Shown here piece by piece: positions 9,101-17,420 of a DNA stretch of 64,000 nt. A program made the translations under genes and the position numbers. A model generated the notes under the pieces. The model ran no database searches. It was not told the origin of the DNA and worked only from the letters and a program-made list of their open reading frames with translations. Within the stretch, counting starts at the first letter, position 1. Every line of letters starts with the position of its first letter. Source of the DNA: Aureliella helgolandensis (lineage in GTDB: Bacteria > Planctomycetota > Planctomycetia > Pirellulales > Pirellulaceae); NCBI RefSeq assembly GCF_007752135.1, contig NZ_CP036298.1, positions 6,386,859 through 6,450,858 on the forward strand, read 5' to 3'.

Positions 9101-10066
9101 TCACTCCAGCCCCAGCGACTCTCGAATGAAGGCGGGGCGATTGGTCGTAATACCCACCGCTCCTAGCTTCTGAAAATACTTGGCGTCTTCAGGGGCATCG
9201 ATCGTCCATACATGAAATTCCCGCATTCCCGCGCGTTTGAGCTGATCGATAAAAGCCGCATTCACGACATCCCGGTTCCCCTGGGTCCCTAGTCCATCCG
9301 CATGGCAGGCTTGCAGGGTCTTTGCAATCTGAGCTGCTGTTGGCGTAAATTCCCCCGTGTCAGCATCCGCTTTGTAGCCTGTTAACCAGTGGGTGCGGAC
9401 ATCGGGCAGCAGCTGCTTGGTCTTGGCTACGGTGTCGGTATTGAAGGCGATGACGAGTAAGCGTTCGTGGGGTATCGCCAAGGCGTCGATTTGCTGCTTC
9501 AAAACCGGGACAATTTCGGGGCCAACCTTCAACTCAATAATGAACCACTTGTCTGCAGGAATGCTCTTCCACACTTCCTGGAAGGTAGGGAGAGGTTCGC
9601 CAGCGAACTTTGCATTTTTCCAACTACCGTACTCCAGTGAACGGAGTTTCGCCAAAGTGCTGCCAGCCACGCTCAGCTTCTTCCCGCCAGTACGAAGCGT
9701 ATCCTTGTCGTGAATGCAAACAATCTCCTGGTCAGTCGTCAGGTAGAAATCCCCCTCCACACCGTCAGCGTGTTGCTTCCATGCCTCCTGAAATGCAGCT
9801 ATCGTGTTTTCCGGCGCATCGTAGGACGCCCCGCGATGCCCAACAATCATTTGCGCCAATCCCAGCGATGCACCGAAGTTGATGAAACCAATAGCAAGAG
9901 TCAGCGTCAATCCGATGCCACTGGTTGAAGCTCGAAAATTGCGCCACAATGACGCAAAGCTGTGTAGCACAGTAAAACCAACCGCTTGATTGAGAGTAGG
10001 CCAAATGCGGAGAATGTTTCTTAGCGTTCTTATAGGCGTTGTATTTTTTAGTTTGCTTGTAAGCAT
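9101..10066 (-). CDS. Glycerophosphodiester phosphodiesterase, exported
   Basis: 321 residues. It hydrolyses glycerophosphodiesters to glycerol-3-phosphate and an alcohol. Seen: the GDPD block VGHRGASYDAPENT (H77, R78), EGDFYLTTD with the metal-binding acidic residues, HDKDTLRTGG, the FIIELKVG strand, and a C-terminal FHVWTIDAPEDAKYF typical of the TIM barrel. A hydrophobic stretch at about 50-70 ending ASLGLAQ looks like a signal peptide, unusually far from the ATG, so the protein is probably exported. The ATG at 10066 has a GGAAACC site before it, but places the gene 62 bp into the divergent FMN gene. A GTG at 9970 would remove the overlap and put the signal peptide near the N-terminus, though without a ribosome site. 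Function is sure; the start is not. Confidence 0.9.
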   Translation of the reverse strand: MLTSKLKNTTPIRTLRNILRIWPTLNQAVGFTVLHSFASLWRNFRASTSGIGLTLTLAIGFINFGASLGLAQMIVGHRGASYDAPENTIAAFQEAWKQHADGVEGDFYLTTDQEIVCIHDKDTLRTGGKKLSVAGSTLAKLRSLEYGSWKNAKFAGEPLPTFQEVWKSIPADKWFIIELKVGPEIVPVLKQQIDALAIPHERLLVIAFNTDTVAKTKQLLPDVRTHWLTGYKADADTGEFTPTAAQIAKTLQACHADGLGTQGNRDVVNAAFIDQLKRAGMREFHVWTIDAPEDAKYFQKLGAVGITTNRPAFIRESLGLE

Positions 10067-11594
10067 TTGGTTTCCATTGATCTTGTGGAGTTGGGTCCTA
10101 ATAGGCCCGCTAGCGTTGCTGGGACTCTACGATTACTTCCAGACGAAGCATTCCATCCTACGCAATTTTCCGTTGCTGGGCCGCATGCGATACCTGATGG
10201 AGCTCGTTCGGCCAGAAATTTACCAATACTTCATTGAGAGCGATACCGAGGGAGTTCCCTTCGATCGCGACCAGCGTTCGCTAGTCTATCAAAGAGCCAA
10301 GCGGGCGCGCGACACGGTCCCGTTTGGGACCAAGGAAGATGTCTACGTGACCGGCTATGAATGGGTCAATCACTCGATGGCTCCACTCGCCCACCACCCT
10401 GATAACATGCGAGTGACGATTGGCCACAAGTCCTGCTCCCTGCCGTATTCATGCAGCCTGCTGAACATCTCAGCAATGAGCTTCGGTTCTCTTAGCAAGA
10501 ATGCAGTCTTGTCGCTCAGCGGCGGTGCCAAGCTCGGCAACTTCGCCCACAATACCGGTGAAGGGGGAATCAGCCCCTACCATCTCGCTGGCGGTGGAGA
10601 CCTGATTTGGCAAATCGGCACTGGTTACTTCGGCTGCCGATTGGACAACGGGCAGTTTTGCAAAGACCTGTTCAGGCAAAATGCCTCCTTAGCCAATGTT
10701 AAAATGATTGAGATCAAGCTCTCACAGGGTGCGAAACCCGGACACGGCGGGATCTTGCCAGCAGCCAAAGTCACCGCCGAAATATCGCAAATTCGCCACG
10801 TCCCGATGGGGCGTGACGTGATTTCCCCCCCAGGGCATTCCGCCTTTAGCACTCCGATTGAGTTGCTGGAGTTCGTAGCTCAATTGCGTGAGCTTAGCGG
10901 CGGAAAACCAGTCGGATTTAAGTTGTGCGTTGGCAAGCGGCGTGAATTTTTAGCTGTCTGCAAAGCTATGCAAAAAACCGGCATCACCCCTGACTACATT
11001 GCCGTCGATGGCGGTGAAGGGGGAACGGGAGCAGCACCGCTTGAGTTCTCCAATCACATCGGCGCGCCGTTGTTCGAAGGTCTAATCTTTGTCCATAATG
11101 CACTGCGGGGTTTCTCGCTGCGGGAGGACATTAAATTGATTGCCAGCGGTAAGGTCTCCAGTGGTTTTGGAATCCTAAAGCTCTTGGCTCTAGGCGCAGA
11201 TGCCTGTTATTCCGCGCGCAGCATGATGCTGGCCCTGGGGTGTATCCAAGCTCTGCAGTGCAACAGCAACCATTGCCCAGTAGGCGTGGCCACGCAAGAC
11301 AAACACTTGATGGCAGGCCTCGTTCCGTCCGACAAGCGAATTCGCGTCGCCAACTTTCACCACGAGACTCTCAAGAGCTTCTGCGAAATGCTGGGGGCCA
11401 TCGGCCTGGCTAGCCCAGTGGACCTGCGTCCCTGGCACGTAATGCACCGGGTCTCGCCCGTGATCACGAAACACTACGGCGAGCTATACGATTACTTGGA
11501 GGAGGGTGCCCTGCTGCGTGAGCCGCTACCAGAACATTACCGCCGTGCTGTCGAATCGGCCTCGGCGGAAACCTTCGGTCACGTTCCCGCCTAA
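10005..11594 (+). CDS. Membrane-anchored FMN-binding glutamate-synthase-family protein
   Basis: 529 residues from ATG 10005 (a TTG at 9990 is less likely; GAGAGTAGG lies just upstream of the ATG). Two hydrophobic helices at about residues 4-38 anchor it; the rest is the FMN/Fe-S synthase barrel of glutamate synthase. Seen: the AMSFGSLSKNAVLSLSGGAKL segment, NTGEGGISPYH, IKLSQGAKPGHGGILP, VDGGEGGTGAAPLEF for FMN phosphate, and LQCNSNHCPVGVATQD within a Cys-x5-Cys-x4-Cys cluster (first Cys in LGC). There is no glutaminase domain and none is encoded next to it, so it is not a complete glutamate synthase. This stand-alone family is common in bacteria; its electron donor and substrate are unknown. 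It is divergent from the GDPD gene. Confidence 0.9.
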   Translation: MRRMFLSVLIGVVFFSLLVSIWFPLILWSWVLIGPLALLGLYDYFQTKHSILRNFPLLGRMRYLMELVRPEIYQYFIESDTEGVPFDRDQRSLVYQRAKRARDTVPFGTKEDVYVTGYEWVNHSMAPLAHHPDNMRVTIGHKSCSLPYSCSLLNISAMSFGSLSKNAVLSLSGGAKLGNFAHNTGEGGISPYHLAGGGDLIWQIGTGYFGCRLDNGQFCKDLFRQNASLANVKMIEIKLSQGAKPGHGGILPAAKVTAEISQIRHVPMGRDVISPPGHSAFSTPIELLEFVAQLRELSGGKPVGFKLCVGKRREFLAVCKAMQKTGITPDYIAVDGGEGGTGAAPLEFSNHIGAPLFEGLIFVHNALRGFSLREDIKLIASGKVSSGFGILKLLALGADACYSARSMMLALGCIQALQCNSNHCPVGVATQDKHLMAGLVPSDKRIRVANFHHETLKSFCEMLGAIGLASPVDLRPWHVMHRVSPVITKHYGELYDYLEEGALLREPLPEHYRRAVESASAETFGHVPA

Positions 11595-11679
11595 ATCGAA
11601 TGGTTGCTCCCGAGGGCTCACCCACGGCATTCCTGCTGAACTCAACCTCCACGCTAACTCATTCCGCCCCAACAAGCAG

Positions 11680-11763
11680 CACTCGCTTCACTGCACTCGC
11701 TTCACTGCACTCGCTTCACTGCACTCGCTTCAATTCACTCGCTTCAATTCACTCGCTTCAATT
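11680..11763. repeat. 14-bp tandem repeat, six units
   Basis: Six head-to-tail units of CACTCGCTTCAMTK: three ending in ACTG, then three ending in AATT, followed by a partial unit. The array fills the gap between two convergent genes, and its last few bases encode the C-terminal residues and stop of the leftward PIG-L gene. Two sub-versions lying in blocks suggest two rounds of amplification. A second unrelated six-unit 14-bp array occurs at 53455. Confidence 0.95.
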
Positions 11764-12528
11764 CACTTCGATGCAATCCGTTAAGGCTGCCTGGAGTGGA
11801 TCAAATCCGGGCTCAGATAGCCCCAAGTGCAAATGGCGGCGCCAGCCTTCGGCATAGCGAAAACGCGAACTCATGCTGCCCACCTCGCGGTTCAAGTCCT
11901 CCATCGTCTGGAGGTAGGAACTCATCCGCTGTGTATCGTCGAGCCATTGTCCTTGGCTCTCATGGGCACCTAAGAGCTCGCGTTTTTTAGGCATCTGCGG
12001 CTCGATGTCGACCCAGTGTGTGGGCCGCACCGGGTCGCCCATAGGGGTTCGATTCCCATGCGGTTGGGCATGGTAAATCGCTACGTCATGGTCGCAGGTA
12101 GCGGTTGCTGGCGAGGCATGAAAGTTGGGCATTCCTCGGGTAAACGCGGCTCCCACCGCCAACCTAGCTGCATTCTGATGGTCCTCCATGTAGTCCACCA
12201 TCGCATGCGTCAGGATAATCTGCGGCTGGGCCGCGCGGACCACCGCTGCGACTTGGGGCAACAGAGAGGGACCATAGAAAACTTCCATGTCGTTGCAAAT
12301 CGGAGGATAGAATTTGGCCGGCAGAGCCGCCGCCGCCGCCTGTGCTTCTTTCAATCGGACTGCCGCACAGGCCGCTGGGGACAACGTCATGGAGCCACAG
12401 CAACCGTTCGCTACATTGAAATAATGCACCTCCCACCCCTGCTCAGCCAATCGCAAAAGTGTACCAGCCATGACGAACTCGATATCGTCCGGATGAGCCG
12501 CGATCGCTAGTACCGATTTGGAGGACAT
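11758..12528 (-). CDS. PIG-L (LmbE-like) family deacetylase
   Basis: 256 residues from ATG. The family removes N-acetyl groups from GlcNAc-type sugars or their conjugates using zinc. Seen: the N-terminal AHPDDIE motif (H12, D14, D15) and the distal histidine H117 in DYMEDHQNA, giving the His-Asp-Asp...His metal set, with PLEVHYFNVANG-type Rossmann strand pattern before. It resembles the Bacillus BshB-like and mycothiol-type deacetylases as much as glycan deacetylases; substrate not determined. The last three residues are written by a tandem repeat array. No cotranscribed partner is obvious: the next leftward gene ends 292 bp upstream. Confidence 0.88.
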   Translation of the reverse strand: MSSKSVLAIAAHPDDIEFVMAGTLLRLAEQGWEVHYFNVANGCCGSMTLSPAACAAVRLKEAQAAAAALPAKFYPPICNDMEVFYGPSLLPQVAAVVRAAQPQIILTHAMVDYMEDHQNAARLAVGAAFTRGMPNFHASPATATCDHDVAIYHAQPHGNRTPMGDPVRPTHWVDIEPQMPKKRELLGAHESQGQWLDDTQRMSSYLQTMEDLNREVGSMSSRFRYAEGWRRHLHLGLSEPGFDPLQAALTDCIEVN

Positions 12529-12650
12529 GACATCTTACCTCAAGTGATTTCGTACGGACTCAACAACCATCGATCGAAAGAGCGTTCACCAAGGTGCTTC
12601 CTCACATCGCCCATCGCCACTGCCGCTTGTGCACCCCATCCACCGCGCAA

Positions 12651-12765
12651 CGGCTTGTTAAAAACAGTACCCGCACGTGAACAGAGTTAGGTCGTTGCCG
12701 CTGTAGGAAAATTAGTGGCGCTACCATCGCGTTAGAACTAAAAACGCTACTGAATCAACAAGCCG
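12651..12765. repeat. Intergenic repeat family, copy A (~115 bp, inverted ends)
   Basis: Begins with CGGCTTGTTA and ends with TCAACAAGCCG, i.e. with inverted termini, and shares an interior GTTGCCGCTGTAGGAAAATTAG ... CGCGTTAGAA track with copies at about 15.85 and 17.42 kb. It sits in the space between the PIG-L and KDG-kinase-like genes. The three copies align along nearly their full length with about 60-70% identity by eye. It has no coding frame. A miniature mobile element or a conserved structured RNA/DNA element are both possible. Confidence 0.75.
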
Positions 12766-12779
12766 ATGAGCTGGCAACT

Positions 12780-12802
12780 CCCCAAGGCACAGAGCCTTGG
12801 GG
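12780..12802 (-). terminator. Hairpin after the KDG-kinase-like gene
   Basis: CCCCAAGGC, a 5-base loop ACAGA, then GCCTTGGGG: a perfect 9-bp stem. Outer flanks GAGCTG and CAGCTC extend it with bulges. It lies 18 bp after the stop of the leftward kinase gene, where a transcription end is expected. There is no run of T on the leftward strand, so it may act as an RNA-stabilising 3' end as much as an intrinsic terminator. Confidence 0.6.
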
Positions 12803-12820
12803 TTGCGTTCTCAGCTCGTT

Positions 12821-13900
12821 CTATCGTTGCACTCGCGCGGAACCACCGAGTGCCAAGGCCTCAACCTCAGGAAGCTTGGCCATGCTGACGTCGCCCGTAA
12901 AGGTTGTCAGTAGTGCACCATGTGCCCAGCCCAATCGCAGCGCTTGCTCTGGTTCTTTGCCGGCCAACATGCCGTAGAACAGGCCAGAGGCAAACCCATC
13001 TCCACCACCGATGCGGCAGATGACATCGAGCGACATGGTGGGACTAACGTACCTCTGTCCATCGTACCAAATCACCGCAGCCCAATCATGGCGATTGGTC
13101 GAACGCACTTCGCGAAGCGTGGTAGCGACCAGCTTAACCTTGGGAAACTTCTTGACGACCTTCTCAATCATGTTGAAGAATTGCTCGGGGTCCAGCTTTG
13201 ACTTACTTTCCACATCCTGCCCTTGAATTCCCAGGCCCTTCTGCAGATCCTCTTCATTGCCGACCAGCACATCACAGTTCTCAGCGATGCGGCAGCACAT
13301 TTCCTGCCCCTTCGCCTCATCACCAATCGTTTTCCAAAGCTTAGCTCGGTAGTTGAGATCAAAGGACGTGATAGTCCCGGCCGCTTGGGCAGCTTGCATG
13401 CCTTCCACGATCAACTCGGAAGTGGTCGGGGAGAGTGCAGCAAAAATCCCGCCGGAGTGAAACCATTTGACTCCATCGCTGAAGATTTTCTTCCAGTCAA
13501 AATCGCCCGGCTTGAGCATGGCTCCAGCTTCGTTGGCTCGATTGTAGAAAACCACGGGAGCTCGCACTCCGGCTCCCCGGTCGCTGTAGACCGTGGCGAT
13601 GTTAGGTCCACGCACTCCATCATGCTCAAACCACTTGTAAAACGGCTTGACTTTCGTTTCAGCCACCGCCCGTTGCACAATCTCGCCAACACCATAGTCG
13701 ACCATGGCAGTCGCCACGCCAGTGTTCAGGCCAAAGCAGTCCGATAGATTGGCAGCCACATTGTATTCGCCACCCGACACGTGAACATCGAACGCGCGTG
13801 CCTTGCGGAAAGGGATCGTGCCTGGATCTAGACGATGGACGAGGGCGCCGAGCGATAGAAAGTCGAGTGCCGCGTCTTTTTTGATATCAAGTTTAGCCAT
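12821..13900 (-). CDS. PfkB-family sugar kinase, probably 2-keto-3-deoxygluconate kinase
   Basis: 359 residues from ATG. It belongs to the ribokinase/PfkB superfamily. Seen: the N-terminal substrate-side VSGGEYNVAANLSDCFG, the central FHSGGIFAAL and FDLNYRAKLW (the Asp-x-Asn-x-Arg strand typical of KDG kinases), NEEDLQKGLG, and the C-terminal anion-hole motif as GGGDGFASG in place of GAGDAF. The replacement still keeps the catalytic Asp. It lies 49 bp downstream of a mannonate-oxidoreductase-like SDR on the same strand; together they would carry out the reduction of fructuronate and the phosphorylation of KDG in hexuronate breakdown. A hairpin follows the gene. The substrate is inferred from context and sequence flavour, not proved. 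Confidence 0.8.
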   Translation of the reverse strand: MAKLDIKKDAALDFLSLGALVHRLDPGTIPFRKARAFDVHVSGGEYNVAANLSDCFGLNTGVATAMVDYGVGEIVQRAVAETKVKPFYKWFEHDGVRGPNIATVYSDRGAGVRAPVVFYNRANEAGAMLKPGDFDWKKIFSDGVKWFHSGGIFAALSPTTSELIVEGMQAAQAAGTITSFDLNYRAKLWKTIGDEAKGQEMCCRIAENCDVLVGNEEDLQKGLGIQGQDVESKSKLDPEQFFNMIEKVVKKFPKVKLVATTLREVRSTNRHDWAAVIWYDGQRYVSPTMSLDVICRIGGGDGFASGLFYGMLAGKEPEQALRLGWAHGALLTTFTGDVSMAKLPEVEALALGGSARVQR

Positions 13901-13949
13901 GAGAGTCTCGTTAGAAATTTAAGAAGAAAAAAATGAGTTGGCAACAGGC

Positions 13950-14777
13950 TCAAATCGTGACGGAGGAGAACCCTCCATCCACGACAATATTCTGTCCAGT
14001 GACGAAGGAGGAGGCGGCTTGAGAGGCGAGCCAGCAAACGGCCCCTCCCAACTCTTCGGGTCTGCCAAATCGTCCCATCGGCGTGTGCCCGATGATCTGC
14101 CCACCGCGCTCGGAGAGAGAGCCGTCCTCTTGGTAGAGCAATGCTCGATTCTGCTCAGCGGGAAAAAAGCCAGGACTCAGTGCGTTGACGCGCACTCCGG
14201 TCGTAGCCCATTCGCGAGCCAAAAATTGGGTTAAATTGATGACCGCCGCCTTGGCTGCCGAGTACGCGACTACGCGAGACAGCGGGATCATGCCGGACAT
14301 CGAAGCGATATTGATGATGCTGCCGCGTCCGGAGGCCACCATCGATTGGCCAAAGACCTGGCATGGCAGCAAAACGCCACCCACCAGATTCAAGTCGAAG
14401 ACTTTCTGCCAGGCATCTTCCGGCAGATCGCAAAAATCACTGCCCGGTGGCAAGGTAGCTTGAGGATGATTTCCACCAGCCGCGTTCACTAGTATGCTCA
14501 CCTTCCCCAGCTTCGATTCAATCGCCTCCCGCGCCGCCTTCAGGGACCCGCGATCCATCGCATCGGCGGCTTGAAACAGGGCTTCTCCACCTTCTCCTCG
14601 GATGGCTTCAACACGAACCGCGCCACGTTCTGCACTCCGCCCCACAACCGCGACCTTCGCCCCACAGGCCGCCAGCGCGTCGGCCATGGCTCCTCCCAAA
14701 CCGCCCGTACCACCAATCACAACCGCTACATCTTCGGAAAGGGAAAAGAGATTCTTCGACATTGGGCTACTCGTCAT
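13950..14777 (-). CDS. Short-chain dehydrogenase, D-mannonate oxidoreductase/fructuronate reductase type
   Basis: 275 residues from ATG 14777 (a GTG directly precedes it). Classical SDR: the cofactor motif GGTGGLGGA (residues 22-30), NAAGGNHPQAT (98-108), and the catalytic S159, Y172 and K176 in IASMSGM...YSAAK, then the C-terminal GQNIVVDGG strand. The GGNHPQAT loop followed by an insertion with PPGSDFCDLPEDAW is typical of the SDR group annotated as D-mannonate oxidoreductase or gluconate 5-dehydrogenase. Cotranscribed with the KDG-kinase-like gene 49 bp downstream. It likely reduces fructuronate or a related 5-keto sugar acid with NAD(P)H in the cytoplasm. Confidence 0.82.
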   Translation of the reverse strand: MTSSPMSKNLFSLSEDVAVVIGGTGGLGGAMADALAACGAKVAVVGRSAERGAVRVEAIRGEGGEALFQAADAMDRGSLKAAREAIESKLGKVSILVNAAGGNHPQATLPPGSDFCDLPEDAWQKVFDLNLVGGVLLPCQVFGQSMVASGRGSIINIASMSGMIPLSRVVAYSAAKAAVINLTQFLAREWATTGVRVNALSPGFFPAEQNRALLYQEDGSLSERGGQIIGHTPMGRFGRPEELGGAVCWLASQAASSFVTGQNIVVDGGFSSVTI

Positions 14778-15324
14778 CACGGGAAAATCGGGGGAAGGGG
14801 GTACAGCATCTCCTGAAACGGGGCATAGTTCAAGGGTATGTTCCTGGGTAATGGACCAGCAATAACTCCATTTTCACTTCCCCTGTTTGGCAGCCAAGGG
14901 TTGACCTCCATACCATCTTGCCACATGAATCCCGCTAAAAGCCACTTAGCTCGTTTGCGCTGCGGGTTCCGCTCGCTCGGCGAAATGCCTCGAAAGTGGC
15001 CAACGCCCCCGACGCCACCATCAATATCCCCGTGGGAGGAAATCGGCCCGAAATACCAAGCTCGATATAGGGGAGCCTAGCTGGAGGAGAGTATAGATGT
15101 AGAAATCGGGAAGTGGACCTACGGGAATCCCTTAAGGCTTTGAGACGCCAGGACGATGGGTAGCTGAACGGCCCATGCCTAGCCTGGTTTCTTCACTTCT
15201 CCCCCTCAGCATCGAGGACCGCTTGCAGAGCATCCAGGAATGGTGAAGACTAGGGGACTACCAGTCTCTCGGCAGATAGGCTCTGTCCCCAACCACCCTT
15301 AAACTTTTGACACAAAGCGAACTC
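14778..15324. other. 547-bp divergent intergenic region
   Basis: Separates the leftward SDR gene from the rightward RidA gene, so it should hold both promoters. No gene is recognisable. A single GCTCTGTCCCC core at 15280-15290 matches the REP-like motif of the arrays at 24.5 and 26.6 kb and looks like a solo copy. Nothing else stands out. Confidence 0.4.
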
Positions 15325-15786
15325 ATGTCAGCAGAACAACGATTGGCTAAACTCGGACTTGAACTCCCACCCGCCCCTAAGCCAGTCGGCTTGTACAAGC
15401 CGGTCGTCATCGTAGGCAATTTGGCTTATCTGTCAGGCCACGGCCCTTTAAAAAGTGATGGCACCCTTATCACTGGCCGATTGGGAGCCGACATGGACCT
15501 GGAAGCAGGTACCGCAGCTGCCAGACAAACGGGATTGGCCATGCTGGCGACACTGAAGTCCGCCCTAGGGACCTTGGACCGCGTTACTCGCGTTGTAAAA
15601 CTCCTAGCGTTGGTAAGATGCACCGACGAATTCGAGCAACAACCGCAAGTCATCAACGGCTGCAGCCAGCTCTTTTCCGATGTTTTCGGCCCCGATCTGG
15701 GAATTGGAGCCCGCAGCGCTTTGGGTACCAACGCCTTGCCAACCAACATTGCCGTTGAAATCGAAGGTATCTTCGAAATCAGCTAG
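15325..15786 (+). CDS. RidA (YjgF/YER057c/UK114) family protein
   Basis: 153 residues from ATG 15325; an in-frame TTG 18 bases upstream is less likely. The family hydrolyses reactive enamine/imine intermediates such as 2-aminoacrylate, although this branch with a longer N-terminus and the start RLAKLGLELPPAPKPVGLY belongs to the wider, less characterised group. Seen: LYKPVVIVGNLAYLSGHGP, the LATLKSALGTLDRVTRVVKL helix and ALPTNIAVEIEGIFEIS at the end. In well-studied RidA proteins a conserved Arg binds the carboxylate in the last third; here this position seems taken by GARSALGTNALP with R at about 132. Stand-alone gene. Confidence 0.9.
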   Translation: MSAEQRLAKLGLELPPAPKPVGLYKPVVIVGNLAYLSGHGPLKSDGTLITGRLGADMDLEAGTAAARQTGLAMLATLKSALGTLDRVTRVVKLLALVRCTDEFEQQPQVINGCSQLFSDVFGPDLGIGARSALGTNALPTNIAVEIEGIFEIS

Positions 15787-15845
15787 GGCCGCTCGCCGGC
15801 TAGTAAAAACCGCAACCCGCCGCATGCATGACAGTTTCTTAACCG

Positions 15846-15965
15846 CGACCGTTTGCTGAAACGATAAACCGCCGCGTCAGCCAGGCCAGAGGTTGCCGCT
15901 ACAGGAAAACTAAGGGAACGCCCCCTCACGTTAAAAATAAACTCACTCTGTAAATCAACCGCAGG
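15846..15965. repeat. Intergenic repeat family, copy B (~120 bp)
   Basis: Shares GTTGCCGCTACAGGAAAACTAAGGG ... ACGTTAAAAATAA ... AAATCAACCGC with copies A and C in the same order and spacing, located between the convergent ridA and MazG-like genes. The terminal inverted match is weaker than in copy A, suggesting an older copy. Confidence 0.65.
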
Positions 15966-16057
15966 TGAGCAAGGAGACGTGATTGCCGCGAGAGCGCAAT
16001 TAGGGGGGCACTACCGATGTGTCAAAGCTGAAAATGCTTTTGAAAATCGACTGCCGC

Positions 16058-16417
16058 TCATGCCACTGGATATTTGAGCCGGTTCTTGACCATTTTGTCG
16101 CGAAGTGCCGTGGAAAGATCGATGTCCAAAATATTGGCCAAAGCCAGTGCATACGAGACGACATCCGCCAATTCCTCGGCAACTTCGGCGGCCGAATAAC
16201 CGCTGCGGTCGACCACTTCCTGGGTCGTAAGCCACTGAAAATGCTCCATCAACTCTCCCGCTTCGATGCTCAGTGCCATGCTGAGATTCTTAGCGTTATG
16301 GAACTGCCGCCAATCTCGCTGATCAACAAACTCCCGCACAATATTGCGCAGCTCTCCTACGGGGGTTGTAGCATCATCGGTCGATTCGTCCTGGGCATGC
16401 TGGCTGGAGTGATTCAT
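16058..16417 (-). CDS. MazG-like nucleotide pyrophosphohydrolase
   Basis: 119 residues from ATG. It belongs to the all-alpha NTP pyrophosphatase superfamily, close to the small dCTPase/RS21-C6 type (DCTPP1). Seen: WRQFHNAKNLSMALSIEAGELMEHFQW with the Glu-x-x-Glu metal site, and EELADVVSYALALANILDID with the second Glu-x3-Asp set, then DKMVKNRLKYPVA. It should cleave a (d)NTP to the monophosphate and pyrophosphate for nucleotide pool cleaning. The C-terminus stops earlier than in many relatives (usually KYPVEKxxGxxxKYxxL), which might remove a short tail but no catalytic residue. Stand-alone. Confidence 0.88.
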   Translation of the reverse strand: MNHSSQHAQDESTDDATTPVGELRNIVREFVDQRDWRQFHNAKNLSMALSIEAGELMEHFQWLTTQEVVDRSGYSAAEVAEELADVVSYALALANILDIDLSTALRDKMVKNRLKYPVA

Positions 16418-16607
16418 GGTGATCGATTCCTGGTTGAAGTGGGGCGACCTGAAACACGCGTTCCATGGGTCGTCAATTCCAATTGCGGTTGCTACGCTTA
16501 TAGGTCGCGAATGAGCGGGCGCGAGCCACGATTAATTTCAGCTCCTGGCCTCCTCAATCCTCATTAGAATCCGTTTCCCAAGTGAGATAAATAGAGAGTC
16601 AAATAAG

Positions 16608-17201
16608 ATGAGCGTTTTGGTCACCAAACCAGCCCCCGAGTTCACTGCACAAGCGGTAATGGAAGATGGCTCGTTCAAGGAATTGAGCCTGAGTGATTAC
16701 AAGGGCAAGTACGTTTTGCTCTTTTTCTACCCTCTCGATTTCACCTTTGTCTGCCCCACCGAAATCATTGCATTTTCGGATCGAGCGAGTGAGTTCGCGG
16801 ACCTTGGAGTTCAAATTATTGGCGTCAGTGTCGATAGTCATTTCTCCCATCTAGCATGGCGCAACGCCTCACGAGATCAAGGTGGTATCGGCCAGATCCA
16901 ATACCCGTTGGTTGCAGATTTGAGCAAACAGATCGCTCGCGACTACGACGTTTTGACCGATGAGACGGTCGCCCTACGCGGCCTGTTCCTGATCGACCCG
17001 CAAGGAATCGTACGCCATCAAGTCGTGAATGACCTGCCGCTGGGCCGCAGCGTGGACGAAGCTCTGCGAATGGTGCAAGCCTTGCAATTTTTCGAGAAGA
17101 ACGGCGAAGTGTGCCCCGCCAACTGGAAGGAAGGTTCGCGAACCATCAAGCCGACCGTCAACGATAGCAAGTCCTTTTTCTCTGCCGAGTACTCGTCGTA
17201 G
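16608..17201 (+). CDS. Typical 2-Cys peroxiredoxin (AhpC/Prx1 group)
   Basis: 197 residues from ATG. It reduces peroxides with thiols. Seen: peroxidatic C49 in DFTFVCPTE, resolving C169 in GEVCPANW, the supporting Arg in [10 protein letters not shown], and a GGIG loop at 92-95, the motif associated with sensitivity to over-oxidation. The C-terminal tail ([11 protein letters not shown]) has no clear YF motif. The length is normal for the family. No AhpF-like or thioredoxin gene is adjacent. A strong hairpin follows at 17283. Confidence 0.97.
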   Translation: MSVLVTKPAPEFTAQAVMEDGSFKELSLSDYKGKYVLLFFYPLDFTFVCPTEIIAFSDRASEFADLGVQIIGVSVDSHFSHLAWRNASRDQGGIGQIQYPLVADLSKQIARDYDVLTDETVALRGLFLIDPQGIVRHQVVNDLPLGRSVDEALRMVQALQFFEKNGEVCPANWKEGSRTIKPTVNDSKSFFSAEYSS

Positions 17202-17282
17202 GGCGCGCTGGAATCCACCCAGCATCAGCGGAAGATTGCTGGAAAAGCACACGGAAGTGCACTTTAGATTTTTGAGCGTTTG

Positions 17283-17327
17283 GGCGGTCTCGGTTTGCAA
17301 TCACTCCACTGCGAACCGAAGACCGCC
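17283..17327 (+). terminator. Long hairpin downstream of the peroxiredoxin gene
   Basis: GGCGGTCT at 17283-17290 pairs with AGACCGCC at 17320-17327, and the next CGGTT pairs with AACCG with one bulged base; outer GAGC/GCTC add to it. It lies 82 bp after the stop codon. There is no T-run after it, but a TTTAGATTTTT tract precedes it. Probably marks the end of the peroxiredoxin transcript. Confidence 0.5.
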
Positions 17328-17420
17328 GCTCGATACCCTAGTACAACGCAGGCAAGCCTAGTGTTGCGCAATCAACAGGCTGCAAAGTCTCTTGCTTCGT
17401 CGTTGCCCCCCAGCCCCTAC

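Noticed and set aside
8799-9173. 124-codon rightward frame
   Set aside because: Low-complexity Pro/Ser/His sequence from C-rich intergenic DNA that runs antisense into the GDPD gene.
11680-11763. CRISPR array (also considered at 53455-53538)
   Set aside because: Units are contiguous with no unique spacers, and no cas genes are present.
12040-12075. tRNA-like GGTTCGATTCCC arm
   Set aside because: It lies inside the PIG-L gene, and no acceptor or anticodon arms can be formed around it.
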